DNA of 64,000 nt from Metallyticus violacea (taxonomy: Eukaryota; Arthropoda; Insecta; Mantodea; Metallyticidae): the NCBI GenBank assembly GCA_030762175.1, contig CM060834.1, forward strand, positions 34,377,501 through 34,441,500, read 5' to 3'. Positions 21,581 to 33,989 of the stretch are shown here, piece after piece. Every line of letters begins with the position of its first letter. The first letter of the stretch is position 1. The notes under the pieces were generated by a model. That model made no database searches. It was not told the origin of the DNA and was given only the letters and a program-made list of their open reading frames with translations. The position numbers and the translations under genes were made by a program.

Positions 21581-21714
21581 ATGTAAAGCTCTTTAGTCGC
21601 TGATACTCCAGTCCAATATAGGGCTCTTTCTGAATAATTTCTAGTATGGAGCAGATTTTGATAATACGCTTTGCGGGTCATCTTTCAGATTTCACGACTG
21701 CGTTTGAACTCATT

Positions 21715-21715
<1 letters not shown>

Positions 21716-21762
<47 letters not shown>
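21716..21762 (+). repeat. (TA)n microsatellite flanking hairpin
   Basis: TA run of about 23 units directly 5' of the long inverted repeat. A further TA run follows the hairpin at 22042-22055. Confidence 0.95.
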
Positions 21763-21763
<1 letters not shown>

Positions 21764-21799
21764 TGTTAATAGAGTAATAAAAACTTCTAAAAACCATAA

Positions 21800-22042
21800 A
21801 AACTCATAAAAACACTCAGAGTGCAATATAAAAAGGTTCACATAAAATTTCACACTAAAAACCGTAAAATTGAACACTAAAATCACACTATATTTCGAGC
21901 TTGGCTCTGAGTTCATTTTCATCACGTGACCAAGAGCCAAGCTCGAAATATAGTGTGATTTTAGTGTTCAATTTTACGGTTTTTAGTGTGAAATTTTATG
22001 TGAACCTTTTTATATTGCACTCTGAGTGTTTTTTATGAGTTT
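21800..22042. repeat. Long near-perfect hairpin, ~110-nt arms
   Basis: The left arm (21800-21908) and right arm (21933-22042) are exact reverse complements apart from one extra base in a homopolymer (A5 versus T6). The 24-nt loop (21909-21932) contains TCACGTGA. There is no reading frame. Possibilities are a recent foldback or MITE-like element inserted in a TA repeat, or a source of hairpin RNA; the sequence alone does not decide. Confidence 0.93.
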
Positions 22043-22072
22043 ATATATATATATAAAATTTAATTTTTTTTG

Positions 22073-22106
22073 AAAATTGGTATATATATATATATATACC
22101 AATTTT
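22073..22106. repeat. Perfect palindrome around (TA)9
   Basis: AAAATTGG, then nine TA units, then CCAATTTT. It lies 30 bp after the long hairpin. Confidence 0.9.
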
Positions 22107-22175
22107 TAAAAACAGTTAAACTATTGCACGCAGTTAGCTATTTTTCCTTTCCATTTTACGTAAAGCCTGCACCAC

Positions 22176-22201
22176 AAAAAAAAAAAAAAAAAAAAAAAAA
22201 A
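22176..22201 (+). repeat. PolyA tract
   Basis: Run of 26 A. No identifiable retroposon body adjoins it. Confidence 0.9.
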
Positions 22202-23389
22202 TCTCTTTCGCCTCACAGCTGTTTCCGTCGAAGATGGCGTATTTTCATACGCTAATACATTTAGAACTACTGCTGCCATCTACGAGTGTTCCGAAAACTT
22301 TAAATTATCTTTTGTTCACACAAAGTAACATCAGTATTACTAACATGTGTAATCATTGACAAAAGTTTAACATTTCGAAAAGAAACAGTAAAATACTTAC
22401 AATCTCGTTTAAAACGTAATTATTTTGACATTTTAACGCGAATTCGCCTTAAGTATATCAGGCACTACATAACCTAAAGCTTGCGGTACACTATTTGTAA
22501 ACCCATATCCAAACTGCAACTTTTATATTCACGAACCTCCCCATCTTCAACGTCTCAGAAAATCCTTCTTGGCGTTTTTGCTTCTGGAGTGATGTGTCCG
22601 TGGAAAGCCCAAGTGTCGATTAACGCTGTACCGTGAGCCTCTGGCACTTGACTACACAAAGGTGTCCTCTCTTGAAAAATGACGCGGCTTTATTCCGGCC
22701 TCAAATGGATATAGTATCCTTCCAGATTCGCAGCACACAGAAAAGCTGATATTGGCAGCTCTTATGGCCAATGGACCCCACTACTTGCTTTCTCTTTTTG
22801 TCTCTTCTTCCCTTTCATCTCTTTTTCCTCTTCATTCCTTATTTCTGGAAGTAAGTCTGCATTCCACATAGCTAAGATACTCTTTTGTGTTCTTTGTTGG
22901 TTGTGTGTGCCATTAAACGATCGTGAAATAACAAAGAAGGGAAAATGCTCTTTCATTTCTACATCACAAAAGCAGGAGGAAACTAATACTTTATGTAGAA
23001 TATGGCTCACATGGAAAATGCTTCTTTTTAGGGAAATGCAATGGAACGATGATTTTTACATAAACCTTCATGTATGCATAATAGAACACAAACACACATC
23101 TTTATCTGTAGTTCAAAGTTGCTTTACTTAACAAGCTAAACAAGAATTTTCCTACATGTATTACTGCAAATGCAATTTGTTTGATGATGTCTTGAGGATA
23201 TTTTCATTATAAAATCTACTTTCTCATTTTATCGCATATCGTCTTCCTCTGCTAATTAGCTCTTTTCTTTGTTCTTCAGAGTTGGTTTTTTGCTGCTTCT
23301 TTTATATCATAGATCAGTTCTCTAAAAAGGAAGGAACTCAATTTTCGTATACATAGACACTGAGCCATAAGTAATGTTGGGTTTTCAAT
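22202..23389. other. No recognisable feature
   Basis: Short frames at 22762-23131 overlap on both strands and show no motif. Confidence 0.5.
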
Positions 23390-24150
23390 AAAAATGTTAT
23401 TTGAAATGTGTTCTGACAAGAAATTAAACTTATTTTCAAAGTAAAAACTATTAGACTTGAGTCGCCTTCCAGCGAGGTTCATTATCCCGCAACAGTTTTT
23501 GGATTTGGTTGCGAGGCGATTCCCATTTTCACGTAGGAAATGCACCATAGACCGAAACAGATGGTAATATTAAGTCGCAAGATCAGAGTCGTATACTGGA
23601 TGAGGTAGCTGTTCGGTACCTCCCAGCTCCTGAAAATTATCCATGGTTGTTCGAGCGGTATGAGGTTTCGCATTGTCCTCCGGCAAGAGAAATGTATTTC
23701 ATTTAATTAATTCTGAGTATCTTTGTCACAAAACTTTATGAACACATTCCGGTAATTAATAATAAAAATTCACATCATTTGCAAGCTCAATTGGAACAAA
23801 CTCCCAGTGAATCACATTATCAAAATTTCACCGGACTGACGGGGATCGACCCACTGTTTAGAGATGTCGTAGTTGCGGTAATATATCCATTTTTCATCAC
23901 ACGCTCCTGATAAATCTATCATCCATGGGATTTGCGAATAAGCTGACGGCAGATATCCACTGTGCGTTGGGCTGTTCAAGTGTCAGTTTCATGAGGTATA
24001 GATGTACAGTTTCTGTATGATTTTAAGTGCGATGCATGGCATCTTTTGATCAGGTTCTCCTGACAGACTACGAGTATTTTTGCGGGTTTTCTTCCAAATT
24101 TTTAGTGTATTCTCCATATCTTACATCTTATCTTGTGTCCAGTAATGTTT
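23390..24150 (-). pseudogene. Mariner transposase relic C
   Basis: On the minus strand: SGACDEKWIYYRNYDISKQW then VDPRQSGE (first catalytic Asp in DEKW near 23888-23899, with the typical WV.PGQ region), HWEFVPIELANDVNFY, then EDNAKPHTARTTMDNFQELG (second Asp, HDNARPHTA-like), LPHPVYDSDLA, and YHLF plus GIMNLAGRRLK and SNSFYFEN near the C-terminus. Stops, frameshifts and a lost segment around the third Asp (the SDY part after SDLA) show decay. The N-terminal HTH is not clear. It resembles a separate mariner lineage from elements A and B. Confidence 0.8.
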
Positions 24151-24679
24151 TAGAAGGACTATGATCTCATATTTTGTTACTTCCATCATATAATTGTGTA
24201 TTAACAAATGAGCTCTTATAAAGAACACAATAAACATGGCATCCTGCAAATAACACCGCCAAACAAAATAAAACCATTAAATTCTTAAAAACAGCAAACT
24301 TAAAATCCGACAATTCTTATGAAACGACCTATATTATACTTTTCCGGTTTAGTGCAATGTTTCACATTTCTGCGGTGTAAGAAATGTTATGTCCAACAAC
24401 AGTAATGTAGGATAGAGGACATAATATGATTAGTTTTAGGAAGAAACAATCAGTAAATCATAATGACGGACATATCTTAACGAGCCTGTCGGGTGAAAGC
24501 ATTGCCAATGAAATGATCGAAACAGACGCAATAATTTTATTTATAAAGTTTACACCTATAACCGATTTTATTAAATGTACAATAATAAACAACTGGGCAT
24601 TACCCCAGATGCTACTCAAAATGTCCACCAACTATATCAGGGCTTTGCCTCTCTGGGTTGTGCTCTTCTCTGGTGGTAT
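24151..24679. other. No recognisable feature
   Basis: An 85-codon frame at 24426-24683 has no recognisable motif. TIRs of the neighbouring relics were not found. Confidence 0.5.
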
Positions 24680-25400
24680 CTAACAAGCAAGGGCTGGAAG
24701 CAAGATGTCTTCGGGACCGTTCTGTACACAGGCTCCTGGATAACCCCATGAATGGTAGTCTAAAAGATGCAGCCTGGTGACCTCGGGGGTCAGAGCAAAG
24801 GCTCTTTCCTCATGGATACTTTTTGGTGGGTAAGGATAATAAGATGGTGCATCGTAATGCAAAAGCCACATTTTCTACTGTACCTCCAACGAATATCTTC
24901 TATAAAGATGGGCTGATTTTCCCCAAGAAAATGAAAATCTGAACAGCTTGTTCAGGAGTTCAAATAGGAAGTATGTGCATAAGCTTTTACTGCTCAGGAG
25001 AACTGTCCACACATTTATTCTCCAGCATACTTGGTGACCCTTTTCCAGCACATCATAAGGATTTGCGTAGGCCCACCAATGGATATTGCAGGAATTGAAT
25101 GTAAATTTTGACTTGTTAGAATACAGTATTCTTGTTAGAAGGTCTTTTCTCGCCTTGTACCTCTAACTGCTATTATATATGTGCAATACGGACGACCGCC
25201 CTTAATAAGATGATGGGCAGTTGTGATCTGTATGGGTACAAATCATCCTCCGGTAGGATTTCATGGATGAGAATGTGATGCAGTTGTGTTCGCCTAATCT
25301 GGCGCGTACTCAAAGGATCGTGCTCCATGATCATTGCCAGTATCCTCTCTTCCAAATGAGGTGTACAACGTCACAATCTGATTTTGGTGGGCAGCGACCA
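24680..25400 (-). pseudogene. Tc1/mariner-superfamily transposase relic (HTH-DDE type)
   Basis: On the minus strand: PHLEERILAMIMEHDPLSTR and RQIRRTQ (HTH), LHHILIHEILPEDDLYPYRS, then FTFNSCNIHWWAYANPYDV (region after the first Asp), CWRINVWTVLL (resembling WSVNVWCGII), MWLLHYDAPSYYPYPPKSIH (second catalytic block) and RLHLLDYHSWGYPG (SPDLTPLDFFLWGYLK-like, third Asp present). It belongs to the same general type as 12910-13989 and 20065-20520. Frame changes and stops break it and no TIRs were recognised. Confidence 0.78.
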
Positions 25401-25604
25401 TGACCGGTTTTCTGATGTGTCTATCCAGTCGTTCAAACTCATGACGGCATACCTTTTAGAGTGCTTCAATCACGTAGGGATGATCAGAGATTCAATTATG
25501 AATGCCACCGTGCTCTTTCTTTCATCACCCAAAGGACACAGTACACGCAGATGCTTTAAAACGAATATTGCTTTTTCCTTACGTGTTTTCATTGGTTGTG
25601 GTAA

Positions 25605-25605
<1 letters not shown>

Positions 25606-25643
<38 letters not shown>
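25606..25643 (+). repeat. (GT)n microsatellite
   Basis: About 19 GT units. Confidence 0.95.
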
Positions 25644-25645
<2 letters not shown>

Positions 25646-26112
25646 GCTGGGGTAACCAATAATGATGTCAGGTACTTAGTACCCTTTGTTTAAAACATAA
25701 TGTACTGGGGGCTTCTATCAAAATATTTTAAAGGACATTTAAGCCAAGGATCTCTCCTATAACTTTATTGTATTACTTCATTCGTCTTAGATGAAAATTG
25801 CGAATTAGAGAGTTGGTTCCTATCCTCATTTTAACTATCTTGTTTCCCTTTTCAGGGCTTGTTATTGTTGGACGGCATTTAACGTACACTCTGTGTGTCT
25901 TTGCCTTTAGAGCAGTAATATTGTGCTTTATTTAAGTATTGGCTTCAGTCTTTGGGAGTTTTTATCGGCTTCGTTTGCATTGTTGAATCTTAATATTTAA
26001 ACTACATACTTTTAGTTAGTACCTCATATCTTTTAATTCACTTTATCTCTACTGTCTTCATTATTTTTCTGTCCGATCTGTTTAAGACTAGTTTTCTGTT
26101 CCGTCCATCACC
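25644..26112. other. No recognisable feature
   Basis: AT-rich, nothing identified. Confidence 0.5.
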
Positions 26113-26728
26113 AAAATTATAGGCCCGGAGCCTTCTCTGAAAGGTAAGCCCTTTAACCATCGGAACTGCCAATGCTTTAGAAGAATTTCATAATTCACTC
26201 TATTGTCTTTTATTGAGATAACAGTATGACAACTTTACTTTTGCGAGAGATATTGTCATTGTGAAACTTTGCTATTTTTAATACAACATCTATTCGATGT
26301 AATGTGTGATTATAGATATTTACATTGCTACTGTTTAATACATCATGTTGAAATTATAAACGTTTAGTTGTCGCTCTTCTTGCTGTATTTCACTAAGTTC
26401 TTGTAATGGTACCAGGCATATTGCTATGTATGACAGTATTGTAACCCAATAACCAAGATTAGACACCTTCTCGTTAACAACAGTTTAAGTTTTAGCCTTT
26501 GGTAGTGTACTGGAAGGGAAAACTGCATGTTATGCCATAGAAAGGTAGCTTTATAATATGGGAGAAGCGATTAAACCACGGAAAATTTGAAAACTTCCCA
26601 AAATAACAGTTACATTTCACTCACTGGTTTGCAAATCCAAGTTCCCTAAGTTACATTAAAACTTTAATATTTATGGTACCTCGGTTACCGGCACGCCCTT
26701 CGGAGAAGGCTCCGGACCTAATAATTTT
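26113..26728. repeat. Inverted repeat pair, ~30-bp arms 550 bp apart
   Basis: 'aattataggcccggagcctt' within 26113-26144 is matched in reverse by 26696-26728 ('aaggctccggacctaataat'). Weaker similarity continues inward ('taacc' and 'gg-a-ctgcc/ggtacc'). The interior has no reading frame. It may be a decayed non-autonomous DNA element or two opposed copies of a short repeat. Confidence 0.55.
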
Positions 26729-26745
26729 GAAGAGAAGGCCGAATA

Positions 26746-28621
26746 GAAATATTATCCCACGCTGTCCCGGAGACGATGCACGGTGTAAAAGAAAGGCAAG
26801 AGGTTACCCGCCGTCAGAATAATTGCGCCATAGCATGGTAGAACGATAGGCGAGCAGCAAGTCATTAACTAGCTAACCAACCTGGCGTTGCTAGTTGAAA
26901 CAGGCTAAGGAAGAGGAGAGGAGGTATCAGGCCAGAAGGGAATACATGCAAAAACGGGTAAATACATTTATTTTTAATTTTTTCTTCAGGTGCGTAAATA
27001 AATTATAAGAATATGATATTCTAAATAGGTAAACTTTGTGGTTGTTCTATTATTTATTATTCACAAAAATGTTAGGTATTATTGCCCAATGTTCTAATTT
27101 TTTTTAAAGATTTTTCTCGTGTAATTTCGAGACTGTATTATAACATGATTGTATTTAACAGTTGTGCATATACGTGTAGATGGTTTTAAAATTCTCGCAA
27201 ATAAGATGATCGTCCGCAAACAGACTGTATCCATGTTAATGTTGAAAAGCTTACGTATCTGTGCTGTTGTTAGTCTTCAAGTTCAAAAGGCTGAGAAACA
27301 CCACGGAGATAATGAAGAAACATTTATTACAACGCAGCAATAGCATCATTAGTGACTATTTTATACAACATAAAGTATGCCGGGCAAGAGTTTTGTCTCC
27401 ACTGACTTGATTCTGTGTAAAGAATGTGCACACTTTGCACTCAATATATGACCGGACAGATTTACCCATGCTAGGCTTGATCTAATAGTGAAGCTGATGA
27501 AGACCCAAGCCCTGGCCTACTTTGTTAGAGCAGAGTAGTCCGGAAAGCTCAGCTCTAGACCAATTTAACGACGAAAGACAAATGTTAGTGTACTGTTTTA
27601 AGAGCGGGAGGTTTGTAAATAGCTCAGCAATTCTGACGGAGGAAGGGATGCAATTTATGGAATAGATATCTCTCTCTAAAGCCATATATTTTGAGAGGTC
27701 GAGAGAGGGGTCTTGAAACGGATTGGTTTTCCGCAGTTTCCAGAATTCATAAATATTCCCTCAAGCATCGCGGTATCAGTTTCATTACAGACAACAAACA
27801 AAAAAAATAAGTTAAATATAAAGCATTCGGGCTGGGCCTTTTTATAAGGGTCAAAACTGGCTTTACTGTCTGTCGGCATCAGATTCAACACAGCGGCAAA
27901 TATATTGCTACTGGTTTAAGTAGCATTCGTGGAAGAGAGAAAGGGTGACTGGATACACATTAATATTGCGAGGCTTGTGTGTGGCCTCCCCAACCCACCC
28001 CTATTCGCTCTTTAATTACATAGGGGATGGGCAAGTCTCCTGGAGGTGGTCTGAGAATTTCATATCAACTTGCTGCTTGTTAGACGACGGACCTTTCCAA
28101 TACCGTGTTATTTGTGTGATTTATTGCCTTCCGGCGAAAAAGAAGCTTCAACATCCTCCCTTCTGTACCGCCCTCTACCCTCACTTGTTACCCACATCAG
28201 CAACTTGGGTATACCCCTTTCAGTAGCCAGCAAATCACGTGTATTATATGCACAGAAATTTATATCCACATTTTCTGTTTGTTTCGTGTTTACATAGGAG
28301 GGTTACTCAACAATTCTGCACACAAATAAAGAAGTTATAACTTTGTTGAATTTTTTGTTTTATTTATCACAAGTAACATCACGAGAGCGTCTGAGATTAC
28401 CGTTAAATTCACGAGCGTAGCGAGGAAAGCTCAGACCCTCCAGAGATTTTTATTAGGACTATTTTACGAACAAAAGAATTTAAATATAAATATTTTTATT
28501 TAACCTTTTCAAGTAATCTTGCGACAGAAGATTGCCGATTTTCAGTAATGCCAATAGAGAAGAGCAAAATACCGGTTTAGGACTATTTCATGAATAGAAT
28601 AAATATTTATTTGATATTCGC
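26746..28621. other. No recognisable feature
   Basis: Some less AT-rich patches (26750-26960, 27480-27720, 27950-28200). The frames there (up to 93 codons) overlap between strands and lack motifs. Confidence 0.5.
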
Positions 28622-29141
28622 GCACAGTATATTAACACTTGTTATACTTATGAGTATCTGTTTCATTCAGAAACCAGAGACTGAAACGGACAAAAATCGA
28701 CTATTACAATCGCTACCGTTCGATTCTCTAATACCAACTGAGAAAAACAAAACTAAAAATAACATATAGTATCTATATTTTTCTTTATATTCTGTGGCTT
28801 GAAATTCGTAATGATAAGATCAATTTGCACATTTGACGCATTATGAAAACGCTTTCAAGAACCCTCCATTTTGCGTTATGATTGTCGATTGTTCATGCAT
28901 TTGTTGCTATCAATATCTCACCACCGCCTCTAGCAAAAGTGGTCAGTGATGCTTGTTCAGGAAACTATACAGTGGAGGTATTGAGTTGTCTGTACTGACA
29001 CCAGAAATACTCGTCCCGTGATAAAACGGATTTCATTTTTTTTTTTTTTTTTGATAACTTCACTCCGTAATCCGGCAGTGGTTGGCCAAAATTCAATGTT
29101 TTGTTCGTTTCATTGGTCGATTTTAAGATGACATCACATGA
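28622..29141 (-). repeat. Dispersed repeat R1, copy 2
   Basis: Inverted relative to copy 1 at 912-1421. It carries the reverse complements of the same landmarks, such as 'actccgtaatccggc', 'ctagcaaaagtggtcagtga', 'ctccattttgcgtt', 'ctattacaatcgctaccgtt' and 'aacacttgttatacttatga'. A polyT (29036-29052) lies in this copy where copy 1 has a shorter A-run. No coding capacity is visible. Confidence 0.7.
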
Positions 29142-31139
29142 GAGAAATAGTCAACATAATCTCCTTCCAAATACACTGCTCTGCAAACTACGGTTTTGTT
29201 TCGGCGACCTCTTCATTTAATGGGAATTTTTTCCAGATAGCCGTTTCTTCATGTTGGGGAACAGAAAGTAGTCCGAGGGAGTCAAATAATGAGAAGAGAA
29301 GTACGAGAAAGTATTTCATAACTTAAGTTCAGTAATTTTGGGGTTGCAATCATTGGGAGATGCTCTTTATTTGCGAAATGAAAACAATTCAGCTTGATAG
29401 TGTCTTTTAATTGCTCTAGTAGCATAGCTCAATAGTACTGGTTATGATGTTGCCCTATTCCAAAAAATGCAAAACACGGTCTCATTGCCTTTCCAGCAAA
29501 AGGGGTTGTTTTTTCCTTTTAATGAGCGCTTTCCAGTCTTTTGACTGTTCCTTTGTTTCCGAAGTGCTTTTTAGTCGAATGTTACATGTCTGCTAAATTC
29601 ACTTGATTCCGTTTAAATGTCTGCAAATTTTGCACGAAAGTGACAACTCCTCTTTCCTGGTCAAACGCAATAATTTACTGAAGGTTTTTTAATTTGCAAA
29701 TGATTACGGAAAAATAATTTGCAGTTAGTGTTCAGAAATGTTCACAGCTACTGCAGTTTCCCGCACCTTCACTCTCGGCATCGCTTGTGCTCATAATGCC
29801 TCTTCTAAACTCACCAAATTAAATATACACCATACTAAGCGAAAACAGTAATGCTTTATTAATACACGAATGTTTCTCCATTTTGAATGATTGTTTAACA
29901 TTAGTAGGAAAATGGTTCTCAAGCAAAGACGAAACTTCGTAACTTTTTATAATCATATACGTCATTCTTCCTTCAGTCACCATGTTGCTGCCATGTAGGG
30001 CTACAACATTTTGTCAAAAGCCTCAATATATAAGGTAAAGTCAATTATATTTTTCTGAGAATATTCCTAAAACTGTAACACTATACATTCATTCAGTACA
30101 CATTATAAGCATGGTCAAATCAAAAGTTCAACAAAGTTTAAAAGTATACAAGTTTAAAGACCACGCGTTGTTTCCCGTCTATCCTGCTCTACTCGTAAAT
30201 ATTTCTCTGTTACACAATGATCCCTTCCACTAGACTAGTAGTTCATTCACGATGCTAAGAAATTATGATTTCTTTAATCGATTTTCACAGCTGGTTGCAT
30301 TATAGTAAGTGATATCTGAAGGAAAATCGACACGAGCGTTGTTCCCGCTGTATTTGTGCAAAAATTGTTGTAAATAATTTACTACTTTCTGTAGACATTC
30401 TTGTGACGTGGAAACATGCAAAACGTGGATAATTTTGCGTGTTGACACCATTGCTCATCTCTCCTTCAATACATCGCAATTGTGCCTTTTGCATTTCGGT
30501 GAAATCATTATCTGGGTTAAGAGAGGGGGGAAAATGCAGCACTTCATTTGAATCTTTTTACTTGTCTTATAACCAGAAATCGGAATTTACCAATATGTAT
30601 TTAACTAATTACACATTTCAATGTCATATGTTTATGCACAAAGGAAAGGCAAATATTTGCGAGAAATACAAATGGGAAAATTTTCCATAATTTTTATTTT
30701 AATTTGATGGCTACATTTCACACCTAACCAAAGAATTTTCATGTTTTAACGTTATTTCGTTGCTCATCGTTACATTCAAAGTGCTGTCGCTAACAACGGT
30801 TCTTTTCAAATACTTATTTTCCTTTTTTGTACACAAAACGCACCAGAAATTTGTTAACCATGGCACCCGTCGTTTGTTCTTGATCGTTCATGGATTTGTA
30901 TTGACAGTACTTTCAAAACAGACTGATAAAGCCAAAGAAAACTGCTTAAACAAACTTACTGCATTCTACGATGGAAGCCTAAAAGTGCTCGGCCGGACTC
31001 AGAGATGTCGTGAAGATGACCATATTACATGATAGTTGTTAAGCATCATTCTTTAGATGGCGCGCTGTAAAGTTTCAGACGCGTAAGTATAGTCACTTGT
31101 TTTTGACGATCGTGTAAACAAACTAGTGTTAACATTTTC
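29142..31139. other. No recognisable feature
   Basis: Frames of 60-90 codons at 30263-31032 show no recognisable motif. No repeat partner was found. Confidence 0.5.
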
Positions 31140-31470
31140 TATAAAATGGATAAAACTGAAATACCAACTGTGAGTTCTTTGTTTTGAAGGGTTTAACTCC
31201 AACAGAAATAAAAAAGGAGTTAGATTTCACATTAAAGAATTCTTTCCCTTCGTTTTCAATAGTTAAAAAGTGCACTTCCATATTTAAGCGTGGTAGTGCA
31301 TCCATTCAAGAGAAGAACGCTCAGGACGCCGCAAAACTGCTACGAGCGGCGAGGTTGTGACAAAACTTCATATTACTATACTTAGTCATCGCCAATGAAG
31401 GTGCGCGAGTTGGCTGACTGTAAAGACCTCGACAGGCCATTTCCACTATATTTTACACGAACTTTTGAGT
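31140..31470 (+). pseudogene. Mariner transposase relic D, N-terminal domain
   Basis: Starting near MDKTEIPTV at about 31146, the translation gives VLKGLTPTEIKKELDFTLKN, SFPSFSIVKKCTSIFKRGSA, SIQEKNAQDAAKLL and then VRELADC. This follows the mariner HTH order (VLEGLSPKEIKERL, PSYSTVKRW..EFKRGR.S). The catalytic domain is missing; the sequence becomes purine-rich and then a GAGAA-type repeat from 31612. A stop early in the frame and others later show it is dead. Confidence 0.82.
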
Positions 31471-31611
31471 TTGAGAAGGAGAAAAAGGTAAGGAATACAT
31501 GGAAAAATTAGAAGAGGAAGAAAGAGGAAGCAAAGAAGTAAAAAGCGCCAACGACCGGTCCAAATCTATAATGAAGAATGTACAGATAAATTTAAAATGT
31601 AGAAGCAGATG

Positions 31612-31821
31612 AAAAAAAAAAAAAAGAGAAGAAAAGAGAAGAGAAGAGAAGAGAAGAGAAGAGAGGAGAGGAGAGGAGAGAGGAGAGGAGAGAAGAGGAG
31701 AGGAGAGGAGAGGAGAGGAGAGGAGAGGGGAGGAGAGGAGAGGAGAGGAGAGAAGAGAAGAGAAGAGAAGAGAAGAGAAGAGAAGAGAAGAGAAGAGAAG
31801 AGAAGAGAAGAGAAGAGAAGG
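31612..31821 (+). repeat. (GAGAA/GAGAG)n minisatellite
   Basis: After a polyA of about 14, roughly 200 bases of all-purine 5-bp units follow, mostly GAGAA at both ends and GAGAG in the middle. The Ser/Leu/Phe-rich frames on the minus strand come only from this tract. Confidence 0.95.
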
Positions 31822-33860
31822 AAACTGTACAGGCAACACACCAAGGTACAGTATTGCTGTGACTTGAGACCGGCAGCAACCTCATTGATAATTCCGGTGG
31901 GGAGCAGCCCAGATATCGAGCGTCAGCAGAAATGAAGATATTAGATTGTGTAAACATTGTAAATTAATTAATTGTAAAAGTAAAGATATCTAAAAAGTAC
32001 GCTAAATGAAATAAATGTGAAGTGTAAAATTGTATTGCTACTGGGTACTAATAATAATTAGTTTAATTATATGTTATGCTTAAAATAGTTTTTGTGCTGG
32101 CTTCCAGAACAGGTTTAGTTTTTTGAAGTTTTACTTTATTTTTTGTAGTAAAGTACTGTAGTTTAAAAATTTGAAAAATTTAAATTTTATTGATAATTGT
32201 AAAAGAGAAATAAATAAAAATTAATCTGGAGTGTTATGCCCTTACAGAGATTCAAGTTATCAGGATATAAGCATTGCAGTATAAAATGAAAAATAAATGA
32301 AAGTCCAAGATTAGTGGCGTAGTACTCCCAAACAATGGTTTCACGATGCCATAATGAAGGTACCAGAAATATGCCAACGATGCATTGACGTTGGTGGGGA
32401 GTATATTGAGAGATCCTATGCGCATTGATCATATTGCATAATAAATAAGGTTCCAAAATACTATTTTAAATGATTTTCCAAAGCTCTTCCCATTTAATTA
32501 CACAAAGAAACTTAAGATTCTCAATGTGATTATAAAAGTATGACAAACCAGTAATAATCTAAGAATAAAAGTAATAACTAAATGACATTTAGTCTGTAAA
32601 TGTCATATTTCTAAAACGTTTGCAAAATGTCAGAATGTTCCATTCAAAATTTATTTTAATTTTATTTATTTTAAGTTATGGTTATTTCTATTTGTTTTAT
32701 TAGATTTTTATTACTATTATTATCTTTATTATCTTAAATATTTTTAATTCAATGTATTTCTTCGTCTACACTGCATTTCTTAATTTTAATTAAATCAAAT
32801 ATCCAAGAAATAATCAAATTTGAAATATTTTAAAACAGATGCCGAGGAAATCAAAAAGATTTGTGCCGTTATTAATTGATTTCACTTCAATCGCCGTCGA
32901 AATCTTTGGCAAGGTTTAAAAAGAGACCAAGTACCTACAAGAAAGAAGAGCGAAAGTGAAACGTTTTAAATGAATTCCCTCCACGCTGTCTCCTCTGGTT
33001 TGGTGCCGCGAAAACTCAGACCTTTTGTATCTTAAAACTCAAAATGAATTCATTCTGCAGCAGCTGCCTAAAAGGGATCACCCCAACTACCCGGATCCTG
33101 CTCTCTATAAATGGGACATTAAACCCACTTCAACAACAAGCAGAGCTGTACATTGAGACTGATTAAATTTACATACAAGGTCGGATGGAAACTTTGTCTG
33201 TGGGAGGGGTCGCGACTCCTCTTGTGATGGATTGGTGGGAACGGAGTGTGCCCTCCCTGCAGTCACTGGTGTCATGTAAGAGAAAGTTATTTAGGCTCAT
33301 GTCTACAAATATCAGGGAGCAAGAAGCTTTCTACAGAGGGAATCACGGTTTCCAATCAGTCAGGTTATTTGAGACAGTGAGAGCGGCATATGTTCATCTC
33401 ATTGACTTTTGCTGCTATTCGCCTACTTTCGACATTGCAACAGGCGGTGTTAAAACCTATTTGGTATAAAAACTATGTTAATAATGTTTAAACTTGATTA
33501 TCCCTTACTGTTGCATAACAAGCGGATAAAATGACAATGTAAAAGGTATGTGCATTTTTTTTTAAAAGTTGTATGCACAGCAGATTTATAGATATTCAAT
33601 GCATTTTCCATTTTGTTCAATTCACAGGGACCTATCATTTGAGAAAGTCTTATATTCTCACACGAACGTTTTTTAGTTTTAGTTTCACCCCCTCAGGCCC
33701 TCTTTTGAGCAGTGCCTATTGTCACACTAAGTATCACATAACATAATTATTGCAGCACTAAAAGAACAAGGTAATCCATGATACACGAGTTTCACATTAA
33801 TATTTCAAAACATTCACAAACTATTACATGCGTTTTCTTAATAAATTTACAATAAATACA

Positions 33861-33861
<1 letters not shown>
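31822..33861. other. No recognisable feature
   Basis: AT-rich. A 94-codon frame at 33185-33469 has no family I recognise and no flanking gene signals. A phrase at 33095-33135 ('gggacattaaacccacttca') faintly resembles a SINE-A 3' end. Confidence 0.45.

Positions 33862-33952
<91 letters not shown>
33862..33952 (+). repeat. (ATA)n microsatellite
   Basis: About 30 uninterrupted triplets. Confidence 0.96.
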
Positions 33953-33989
33953 TAGATTTACGCGGTGTACTGCCATAATTAAGACATGC

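Noticed and set aside
29400..29860. Possible pogo-like HTH relic on the minus strand
   Set aside because: A few basic-rich segments suggested it but no motif could be aligned convincingly in any frame.
31453..31957. Several overlapping frames rich in Ser, Leu and Phe (minus) or Lys, Glu and Arg (plus)
   Set aside because: They are translations of the GAGAA-type purine repeat in different frames.
33185..33469. 94-codon ATG-initiated frame on the plus strand
   Set aside because: No recognisable domain, no nearby splice or polyA pattern that would define an exon, and the composition is not distinctive.
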